The notes under the pieces were generated by a model. It saw only the letters and a program-made list of their open reading frames with translations, was not told where the DNA came from and did no database searches. From Caulobacter sp. Root1455 (GTDB taxonomy: Bacteria > Pseudomonadota > Alphaproteobacteria > Caulobacterales > Caulobacteraceae): a stretch of 64,000 nucleotides of DNA. Position numbers and translations under genes: made by a program. This document shows, piece by piece, positions 42,116 to 48,835 of this stretch (position 1 is its first letter; every line of letters starts with the position of its first letter). The stretch lies in NCBI RefSeq assembly GCF_001426905.1, contig NZ_LMFQ01000026.1:124001-188000 (forward strand), given 5' to 3'.

Positions 42116-42592
42116 ATGCCGACAAGCCTTCTGATCGCCAGCCTGCTGGCCGCCGCCTCGACCGAACCTTCCACCCCCAATCCGCTGGCCTATTTCGAAG
42201 GCGCCTGGACCTGCGACGGCCATTTCGAGCCGTCGAAGAAGCCCCTGGCCTCGGCGATGGTCTTCAGCCGCGACCCCGACACCGGAGCCTTGCTCAAGCA
42301 GCATCGCGACGCGGCGCCGGGAACCTACAAGGCGGCGGAAACCTGGAGTTTCGCGCGCGTCGCCGGCGGCTTCCGCGCCACCATCGCCGACGGCTTCAGC
42401 GGCCTGCGCTGGTACGCCTCGCCGGGCTGGGAGGGCGACCGCTGGACCTGGAGCCGCCAGGGGGCGGGCGAGCCGGGCGAGCAGTTCGTCTACATCCGCA
42501 CCGGTCCGACAACGATGACCGTGGACTGGATGATCTCGCGGGCCGGCGCGCCCCTCGTCCTGGGCGACACCCTGGCGTGCACGAAGGCCTAG
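42116..42592 (+). CDS. hypothetical exported protein, DUF1579-like
   Basis: 158 residues from ATG 42116 (GAGGG upstream). A short signal (TSLLIASLLAAASTEPS) precedes a beta-barrel-type fold in which NPLAYFEGAWTCDGHFEPSK resembles the start of lipocalin-like DUF1579 or SRPBCC-like proteins. Alternating Trp strands follow (FSGLRWYASPGWEGDRWTWS). A single Cys near the end pairs with Cys in WTCDG (LGDTLACTKA). No function can be assigned. It converges with ku. Confidence 0.68.
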   Translation: MPTSLLIASLLAAASTEPSTPNPLAYFEGAWTCDGHFEPSKKPLASAMVFSRDPDTGALLKQHRDAAPGTYKAAETWSFARVAGGFRATIADGFSGLRWYASPGWEGDRWTWSRQGAGEPGEQFVYIRTGPTTMTVDWMISRAGAPLVLGDTLACTKA

Positions 42593-42604
42593 GCAGGACC
42601 GCTT

Positions 42605-43456
42605 CTAGGACGCCTTCTTGCGCGCCGCCGACTTCTTGGCCGGCGCCTTCTTGGCCGGCGTCTTGGCGGCCGCCGCGCCCGGCTTGTGGCCCAGGCTCTT
42701 GCGAAGGGCCTCCATCAGGTCGACGACGTTGGTGTTCTCCGGCTCCTCGACCGTCACCTTGGCCTTGCCGCCCTTTTCCTTCTGCTTGATCAAGGCCCGC
42801 AGGGCGTCCTCGTAGCGGTCCTTGAACTGGCTGGGATCGAACGGACCCTGCTGCTGATCGATGATCTTCTCGGCGATGGCCACCATCTGGGGATCGGCCT
42901 TGCGGTCGGGAATGTCGTCGAACAGCTCGCCCGCGTCGCGCACCTCGTCATGGCTGCGCAGGGTGTAGGCGACCAGCCCGTTGTCGCGCGGCTCGATGGC
43001 CAGCAGCCGTTCGCGGGTGTGCATCACCACCCGGCCCAGGGCGATCTTGCCCGCCCCGGCCATCGCGTCGCGGATCACGGTGTAGGCGTCGACCGCCAGC
43101 TTGCCGTCCGGGACGAGGAAATACGGATTGTCCCAGTAGAGCCGGTCGATGGCGTCGGCGTCGACGAAGCGCTCGATGTCGATGGTGCGGGTGCTTTCCA
43201 GCCGCACGCTTTCGATCTCTTCCGGCGTCAGGATCACATAGTGGTCCTTCTCGTACTCGTAGCCCTTGACCAGGTCGGCGCGGTCCACCGGCCCCAGGTC
43301 CGGATCGGTGGCGATCATCTTGATGCGGTTGTGGGTCTTGGGGTGCAGCAGGTTGAACCGCACCTCGCCGCCGGGCGCCACGGCCGTGTACAGCGCCACC
43401 GGACAGGTGACGAGCGACAGCCGCAGGTGGCCCTGCCAGGTGGGACGGGAAACCAT
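42605..43456 (-). CDS. ku: bacterial Ku, non-homologous end joining
   Basis: 283 residues. The Ku core begins MVSRPTWQGHLRLSLVTCPV and includes the DNA-encircling beta-barrel region (RFNLLHPKTHNRIKMIATDP, GYEYEKDHYVILTPEEIESV, DNPYFLVPDGKLAVDAYTVI). The C-terminal tail is Lys/Ala-rich (AKTPAKKAPAKKSAARKKAS), typical of LigD-recruiting or DNA-bridging extensions. Ku binds double-strand ends and recruits LigD, encoded at 48836. The ATG lies two bases after the otsA stop, with the ribosome site (GGAGGGG) in the end of otsA. Ku is therefore co-transcribed with trehalose genes. Confidence 0.95.
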   Translation of the reverse strand: MVSRPTWQGHLRLSLVTCPVALYTAVAPGGEVRFNLLHPKTHNRIKMIATDPDLGPVDRADLVKGYEYEKDHYVILTPEEIESVRLESTRTIDIERFVDADAIDRLYWDNPYFLVPDGKLAVDAYTVIRDAMAGAGKIALGRVVMHTRERLLAIEPRDNGLVAYTLRSHDEVRDAGELFDDIPDRKADPQMVAIAEKIIDQQQGPFDPSQFKDRYEDALRALIKQKEKGGKAKVTVEEPENTNVVDLMEALRKSLGHKPGAAAAKTPAKKAPAKKSAARKKAS

Positions 43457-43458
43457 GG

Positions 43459-44904
43459 CTAGCCCCTCCCCCCGGCCCGCAAGGTCAAGGCGGGCGGGAT
43501 CTTGATCATCGGCTTGGACGCGACGACCGGCGTGGGGTCGCGCAGCTGGGCCACGAAGTCGTCGCGCCAGGCGGTGACGTCCTGGCGGGTGACGTTGTCG
43601 ATCAGGCTTTCGAACCGCCGCTTGCGCTCGTCGAGGTCCATGTTCAGGGCCCGGGTCAGGGCGTCGGAGATCTCTTCGGGGCTGTTGGGATTGATGATCA
43701 GCGCCTCCTTCAGCTGCCGCGCCGCGCCGGCGAAGCGCGACAGGATCAGCACGCCCGGATCCTCGGGCGTCTGCGAGGCGACATATTCCTTGGCCACCAG
43801 GTTCATGCCGTCGCGCAGCGGCGTGACCAGGGCGGCCCTGGCGGCGCGATAGACCCCGGCCAGCTCGTCGCGGCGGTAGCTGCGGTTGAGGTAGCGGATG
43901 GGGTTGTAGTCCATGTCGGCATAGGCGCCGTTGATCCGGCCGATCAGGCCGTCGAGGCGTCCGCGCAGATCCTGGTAGGCCCCGACCTCGTCGCGCGACA
44001 GCGGGGCGATCTGCAGCAGCATCACCTCGCGGCGGGCGTCCGGATTGTCGCGCAGGAACTTCTCGAAGCCGATCAGCCGCTCCTCCAGCCCCTTGGAATA
44101 GTCCAGCCGGTCGACGCCCACGACCATCTTGCGGAACACGCTGTGGGCCATCAGCCGGTCGTAGACGCGCACGGCGCGCGGGCTTTCCTTGATGCGGGCG
44201 AAGTCCTCGGCGTCGATGCCGATCGGGAAGGCGCCGACCCGGGTGGTCTGGCCGAACGCCGTCAGCCGCCCGTCCTCGGTCCGCTCGCCGCCGACCTCGT
44301 TGAACACGTAGCCCTCGAAGGCCTGGACGCTCTCCTCGGTCTGGAAGCCGACCAGGTCGTAGTGGAACAGCGCCTCGACCAGCGGCCGGTGGCGCGGCAG
44401 GGTCACGACCAACTGGTGGGCCGGCCAGGGGATGTGCAGGAAGAAGCCGATGCGGTTGGTCACGCCCAGCCGCCGCAGCTCCCGCGCCATCGGGATCAGG
44501 TGATAGTCGTGCACCCAGATCACGTCGTCGGGCTCGATCAGCGGCAGCAGGGTCTCGGCGAACCGCTTGTTGACCCGGTCGTAGCCCTCGCCGAACGAGC
44601 GGTCGTAGGCGGTCAGGTCGACGCGGTAATGGAACAGCGGCCACAGGGTCTTGTTGGCGTAGCCGTTGTAGTATTCCTGGTAATCGCCTTCCTCGAGGTC
44701 GACGGTCGCGACCGTGACCCCGTCGGTCTTCTGCATGTTCAGTTGGCCGGTGAATTCGGTGGTGGTCTTGCCGCTCCAGCCGAACCAGATCCCGGAATAT
44801 TCGCGCAAGGCGGCGGCCAGGGCCATGGCCAGGCCGCCGACGCTCTCGTCGCCCTTGCCCGTCGGCGGGTTGACCCGATTGGAAACGACGATCAGACGGC
44901 TCAT
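43459..44904 (-). CDS. otsA: trehalose-6-phosphate synthase
   Basis: 481 residues, normal OtsA length. GT20 motifs are clear: MSRLIVVSNRV with GDESVGGLAMALAAALREY, WFGWSGKTT, VIWVHDYHLIPMARELRRLG, RIGFFLHIPWPAHQL, VGVDRLDYSKGLEERLIGF (Arg and Lys contacting UDP-glucose) and LRDGMNLVAKEYVASQ. It makes trehalose-6-phosphate from UDP-glucose and glucose-6-phosphate. The four-base overlap with otsB upstream and the two-base gap to ku downstream define a single operon. Confidence 0.96.
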   Translation of the reverse strand: MSRLIVVSNRVNPPTGKGDESVGGLAMALAAALREYSGIWFGWSGKTTTEFTGQLNMQKTDGVTVATVDLEEGDYQEYYNGYANKTLWPLFHYRVDLTAYDRSFGEGYDRVNKRFAETLLPLIEPDDVIWVHDYHLIPMARELRRLGVTNRIGFFLHIPWPAHQLVVTLPRHRPLVEALFHYDLVGFQTEESVQAFEGYVFNEVGGERTEDGRLTAFGQTTRVGAFPIGIDAEDFARIKESPRAVRVYDRLMAHSVFRKMVVGVDRLDYSKGLEERLIGFEKFLRDNPDARREVMLLQIAPLSRDEVGAYQDLRGRLDGLIGRINGAYADMDYNPIRYLNRSYRRDELAGVYRAARAALVTPLRDGMNLVAKEYVASQTPEDPGVLILSRFAGAARQLKEALIINPNSPEEISDALTRALNMDLDERKRRFESLIDNVTRQDVTAWRDDFVAQLRDPTPVVASKPMIKIPPALTLRAGGRG

Positions 44905-45689
44905 GCGGCGGTCCTCCCCGCGAGGGCGTCCAGGCCGGCGCCCAGCCAGCCGAACACCGCGTCGCAGTCGCTCAGGCGATAGGCCGCCTGGGTGGGACGT
45001 TCGGGACCGACCAGCACGCCGTAGCCGCCCAGCCGGGCGGCGGCGGCGAAGCCGTCCTCGTCGGTCAGATCGTCGCCGACGAACACCGGCGTCGCCCCGT
45101 CGAACGGCGCCTCGCGCAGGAAGGCCGCGACCGACTTGCCCTTGTCCTGGCCCGGCGTGCGCAGCTCGGCGACCATGTCGCCCAACTGAAGCACAAGATG
45201 TGATGATCGCGCCAAACGCTCGGCGGCCTCGATCACCGCGTCGGCGGCCGAGGGCACGTTGCGATAGTGCAAGGCGACGCTGAGATCCTTGTCCTCGAAC
45301 AGCAGGCCCTTGTCGCCGCGCGACAGGTCGCGCAGCACGTCGCGAGCGTGGTCGAGGTCCGGGTGCGGCTGGATGCGGTCGACACCGTGGGCGCCGCGCC
45401 GCACCAGGCCGTGCACGGCGGCGACGGACTTCACGCGGTCTTCCAGAATGCGGTCGACGTCCGCCAAGGCGCGGCCGCTGACGACGGCAACCCGGCCTTC
45501 GAGGGCGCGCGTCAGGTCGTCCAGCAGCGCCGCGCGGCGTGCGTCGGGCCCGACCTGTTCGGGTCGGGGCATGATCGGGGCCAGGGTTCCGTCGAGGTCG
45601 AGAAACAACGCCGCGCGAAGCGGCAAGGCGGCTGGGGGTGGCGGCAAATCACTTGGCGCATGGCGAACGACTGACCCGAACGCGGTCAT
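44901..45689 (-). CDS. otsB: trehalose-6-phosphate phosphatase
   Basis: 262 residues of the HAD superfamily. AALFLDLDGTLAPI holds the nucleophile and acid Asp residues. VAVVSGRALADVD, then RTPGQDKGKSVAAFLREAPF (Lys) and PVFVGDDLTDEDGFAAAARL (metal-binding aspartates) follow. It dephosphorylates trehalose-6-phosphate to trehalose, a compatible solute and stress protectant. First gene of the otsB-otsA-ku operon, behind a candidate EcfG promoter. Confidence 0.95.
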   Translation of the reverse strand: MTAFGSVVRHAPSDLPPPPAALPLRAALFLDLDGTLAPIMPRPEQVGPDARRAALLDDLTRALEGRVAVVSGRALADVDRILEDRVKSVAAVHGLVRRGAHGVDRIQPHPDLDHARDVLRDLSRGDKGLLFEDKDLSVALHYRNVPSAADAVIEAAERLARSSHLVLQLGDMVAELRTPGQDKGKSVAAFLREAPFDGATPVFVGDDLTDEDGFAAAARLGGYGVLVGPERPTQAAYRLSDCDAVFGWLGAGLDALAGRTAA

Positions 45690-45726
45690 GGCGAGAAGGC
45701 CCTCTCCGATGTCTACAGGCCTTCAA

Positions 45727-45752
45727 AACGCGTGTCGGCGGGATTTTGATCC
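45727..45752 (-). promoter_or_regulatory. EcfG (SigT)-type promoter of otsB-otsA-ku
   Basis: On the minus strand the -35-like GGATC (consensus GGAAC) is separated by exactly 17 bases from CGTT. The distance from CGTT to the otsB start is 37 bases. The match is four of five at -35 and perfect at -10. Confidence 0.55.
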
Positions 45753-45825
45753 CCTGCGTTAGGGTGAAACCCGGTCACGATGCGGTCATCGCCCCCAAAC
45801 CTCGGGCCTGGCGGGGGCCGGCCGA

Positions 45826-46512
45826 CTAGAGGGCGGCGGCCTTCAGCACCGCTTCGCCGAGCCCTTCATAGTCGCCGTCGAAATGGTGGCCGCCATGCAG
45901 CCTGACCTGGCGGATCGTGCTCGCCGGCAGGCTGGGGCAGATGTCCAGCCGCTCCCTGTCGCCATAGATGCAGGTCATCGGCAGGCCCTTCAGCGCCTCG
46001 ACCGCCGGGGCCACCGGGAAGGAGTCGGCCGAGGCCCGGTTCAGCCAGCTGGCCGGGTGGAAGGCCAGGTCGCCGTGGGGGCCCGCGCCGATCAGCACGA
46101 TGCGCTGGATCTGCCCGCGCAGGTCGGGGGGCAGCAGCGGCACGAGGGCCGGCAGGGCGTCGGCCCCAAACGAATAGCCGACCAGCACGATCTTCCGGCG
46201 GCCCCATTTGGCCTGATGCCGGCGCAACTGGTCGGCCAGGTCGTCCGCCACGGTCCGGGGCGGGCGCTTGACCAGGAAATAGCGCAGCGAGTTGACGCCC
46301 AGCACCGGGATCCCGTCGTTCGCCAGCACCCTGGCCACGCCGCGGTCCAGCGGGCCCCAGCCGCCGTCGCCCGAATAGAGCACGGCCATGGCGTCCCCAG
46401 GCGCGGCGGCCGGCGTCTCGATCAGGCGCGGCGCGACCGAGGCCTCCGCGACCCCGGCGAAAACCAGGCCGAGGACGGCGACGAGGGACAGCAGGCGGGC
46501 GCGCGGGCTCAT
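45826..46512 (-). CDS. VirJ/AcvB-family alpha/beta hydrolase
   Basis: 228 residues with an N-terminal signal (LLSLVAVLGLVFAGVAEA). The VirJ signature is VLYSGDGGWGPLDRGVARVL, then VLVGYSFGADALPALVPLLP with the nucleophile Ser, the acid in CIYGDRERLDICPSL and the His in HGGHHFDGDY. In Agrobacterium, VirJ/AcvB is periplasmic; AcvB hydrolyses lysyl-phosphatidylglycerol. A matching synthase is not seen here. The function in this organism is inferred only from the family. Confidence 0.9.
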   Translation of the reverse strand: MSPRARLLSLVAVLGLVFAGVAEASVAPRLIETPAAAPGDAMAVLYSGDGGWGPLDRGVARVLANDGIPVLGVNSLRYFLVKRPPRTVADDLADQLRRHQAKWGRRKIVLVGYSFGADALPALVPLLPPDLRGQIQRIVLIGAGPHGDLAFHPASWLNRASADSFPVAPAVEALKGLPMTCIYGDRERLDICPSLPASTIRQVRLHGGHHFDGDYEGLGEAVLKAAAL

Positions 46513-46639
46513 GGCCGGGTTATCGCGCCCGATCTTGACCGTGGCGGGGCGAAGACGGGGCGGCGCGGGGGCGCTTGGCGGACCGGCGCCCAGGTTACGG
46601 CGAATTCACTTCGCCCGCCGCATTGCCGCCGCTATTCAC

Positions 46640-46663
46640 TACACATGTAACGCTACACCTGTA
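46640..46663. promoter_or_regulatory. BlaI/MecI-type operator pair
   Basis: TACACATGTA (46640-46649) and TACACCTGTA (46654-46663) are two TACA-NN-TGTA dyads 14 bases apart. They match the BlaI/MecI/CopY recognition core and lie 13 bases before the GTG start of the regulator gene. Confidence 0.85.
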
Positions 46664-46676
46664 GCGAAGCCGTGCC

Positions 46677-47075
46677 GTGGAGACCGCCGTGATCGAAGCC
46701 CTGCCCCGACGCGAACGCGAGGTCTTCGAGACCCTCTGCCGTCTGGAGGCCGGCACGGCCGCCGGCGTCCGCGCCGCCCTGTCCGATCCGCTCAGCGACT
46801 CCGCCGTGCGCACCATGCTCTCGCGCCTGGAGACCAAGGGCCTGGTCGAGCGGACGGCCGGTCCCGACGGCTTTCTCTACAGCCCCGTCCAGCGGACCGA
46901 GGCCGTCGCCGCCGGCGCCCTGAAGCGGATGATCGACACCTTCTTCGCCGGCTCGGCCGCCAGCGCCGCCACGGCCCTGCTGGGCCTGGGTCAAAGGCTG
47001 ACCCCCGAGGAGGCCGCCGCCCTGGAGCGGGTCATCGACAAGGCCGTGAATGGGGCCGTGGAGCGCAAGCCATGA
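46677..47075 (+). CDS. BlaI/MecI/CopY-family repressor
   Basis: 132 residues from a GTG at 46677. Winged helix: ALPRREREVFETLCRLEAGT, then LSDSAVRTMLSRLETKGLVE (recognition helix and turn) with the wing GFLYSPVQ. The C-terminal helices (KRMIDTFFAGSAASAATALL) form the dimerisation region; the usual Asn-Phe cleavage site is not obvious. It presumably represses its own operon via the TACA-NN-TGTA pair just upstream, and overlaps the BlaR1-type gene by four bases. Confidence 0.92.
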   Translation: METAVIEALPRREREVFETLCRLEAGTAAGVRAALSDPLSDSAVRTMLSRLETKGLVERTAGPDGFLYSPVQRTEAVAAGALKRMIDTFFAGSAASAATALLGLGQRLTPEEAAALERVIDKAVNGAVERKP

Positions 47076-48826
47076 CCTGGACACTGCTTGTCTCCCTGCT
47101 GGTCAAGTCCAGCCTGGTGGCCGGCGCCGGCCTGGCCTGCGCCCGGTTCCTGACCCGCCGCCCCGTCGAGCGAACGGACATCCTGCGCGCCACGGTCTGC
47201 CTGCTGCTGGCCCTCCCCGTCATCATGAACGTCCTGCCGGCGATGAACCTGGCCCTGTTGCCGGCGTCTCCGCCCGTAGCGCCGCTCGCCCTTGCGCCGC
47301 AAGCCGCGCCGGCCGAGGCCGCGGGCATGGCCGCCTCGGGCGGACTGTCCTGGCCTTCCCTCGATCTGGCCCCGGGCCTGATCGGCGGCCTTTGGCTGCT
47401 CGGCTTCGCCGCCATCGGCGGTCGGCTGCTGCTGGGACTGCACACCTTGAACCGCTGGACCCGTCAGGCACGCCCGGTGGCGTGCGCCGACTGGCTGGCC
47501 CCGCTGGAGCGCCTGCCGCCCGAGGACCGCCCGGGCCTGGTGTCCAGCGACCGGATCACCAGCCCGCTCAGTTGGGGCGTCGCGCCGGGCTTCATCATCA
47601 TCGATCCGGCCAGCCTGGCCGAGCGTCGGGCCGCCCCCGCCATCCTGGCCCACGAACTGGCCCACCTGCGGCGTCAGGACTGGATCTTCCTGGTCCTGTC
47701 CCGGCTGGCCCTGGCGATGTTCTGGTTCAATCCGCTGGTCTGGCGCCTGCACGCCGTCCTGATCGAACGCTCGGAGGAAGCGGCCGACGCCGCCGCGGTT
47801 CTGACCGTCGACCGCACGCTCTACGCCAAGGCCCTGGTCAGCCTGGCCGCCCAACCGGCCCCCTCCGCCCAACTCGCCTGGGGCTCCGCGACCGCCATGG
47901 CCGCCGACGCCCGCACCCTGAAGACAAGGATCGCCTGCCTCATGACGAACACGTCCGCTCGCCGCCGGCCCGTCGCGGTCGCCCTGACCATCGCCGCCCT
48001 GGCCGTCGTCGCCACGCCCATGGCCGCGCTGGGGGTCACGCGCCAGGACTGGGTCGCGCCGCCGGTCCCGCCCGCCCCGCCGCCCGTCCCGGTGCTGGCC
48101 GCGCCCCTGCCGCCCGCCCCGCCGGCGCCGCCCGCCCTGGCCGCGATCGCCGCGCCGCCGGCTCCTCCCGCGCCGCCCGCGCCGCCCGCGCCGCCCAGGT
48201 TCGAGTCGGCCGCGCTCGTTCCGCCGCCTCCGCCTCCCCCTCCGCCACCCGAACCGCCGCCGCCGCCCGAACCGCCCGCGCCGCCGCCACCTCCGCCGGA
48301 AGGCGTCGGCCACGTCTACTATCGGTCCGCCACGCCCGAGGAGCGGCAGGCCGCGGCCGAGGCGCGCGCCCGCGGCGCCGAAGCCCGGCGCCAAGCCGCC
48401 GAGAGCCGCGCCCAGGCGCGCATCGCCCGCCAGGCCGCCCAGGAAGCCCGCATCCAGGCTGACCAAGCCAGAGTCGAGGGCGAACGGGCCAGGGCCGAGG
48501 GCGAACGCGCGCGCCAGATTGGCGAGCAGGCCCGTCAGATCGGCGAGCAGGCCCGCGCCGAGGCCGCGCGCCAGATGGTCAAGGCCCGCGCCCAGATGGC
48601 CCAAGGCGCCGTGCAGATGCGCCAGGGCGCGCGGCAGATGCGCGAGGAAGCCGTCCGTCTGCGCGATCCCGCCTATCGCGCCGAGCAGATCGCCAGGCAG
48701 CGCGCCCAGGGCGACGAGGTCACCGACGCCGAGCTGCGCGATCTGGCCGCCCGCCTGCCCTCCCAGGCCGACGACCTCGAGCGCCAGGCCGACCGGCTGG
48801 CCGAGCAGGCCCGCAAGCCGAGCTAG
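47072..48826 (+). CDS. M56-family membrane metallopeptidase (BlaR1-type) with coiled-coil C-terminus
   Basis: 584 residues. The N-terminal membrane part has four or so helices and a cytosolic gluzincin loop with the zinc motif ILAHELAHLRRQDWIFLVLS (residue about 194) and a downstream Glu-rich segment (LIERSEEAADAAAVL), as in BlaR1/MecR1. In BlaR1 the rest is a periplasmic penicillin-binding sensor; here residues about 330-410 are a proline tract, followed by 170 residues of Ala/Arg/Gln/Glu coiled coil (ARQIGEQARAEAARQMVKAR). There is no SxxK penicillin-binding motif that I can see. It likely cleaves the cognate repressor on an unknown envelope signal. The gene converges with ligD. Confidence 0.9.
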   Translation: MTWTLLVSLLVKSSLVAGAGLACARFLTRRPVERTDILRATVCLLLALPVIMNVLPAMNLALLPASPPVAPLALAPQAAPAEAAGMAASGGLSWPSLDLAPGLIGGLWLLGFAAIGGRLLLGLHTLNRWTRQARPVACADWLAPLERLPPEDRPGLVSSDRITSPLSWGVAPGFIIIDPASLAERRAAPAILAHELAHLRRQDWIFLVLSRLALAMFWFNPLVWRLHAVLIERSEEAADAAAVLTVDRTLYAKALVSLAAQPAPSAQLAWGSATAMAADARTLKTRIACLMTNTSARRRPVAVALTIAALAVVATPMAALGVTRQDWVAPPVPPAPPPVPVLAAPLPPAPPAPPALAAIAAPPAPPAPPAPPAPPRFESAALVPPPPPPPPPPEPPPPPEPPAPPPPPPEGVGHVYYRSATPEERQAAAEARARGAEARRQAAESRAQARIARQAAQEARIQADQARVEGERARAEGERARQIGEQARQIGEQARAEAARQMVKARAQMAQGAVQMRQGARQMREEAVRLRDPAYRAEQIARQRAQGDEVTDAELRDLAARLPSQADDLERQADRLAEQARKPS

Positions 48827-48835
48827 CCGCTCCGA

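Noticed and set aside
46388..47071. Upstream extension of the BlaR1-type frame
   Set aside because: It is out-of-frame text across the BlaI gene; ATG 47072 overlaps the BlaI stop and fits the family N-terminus.
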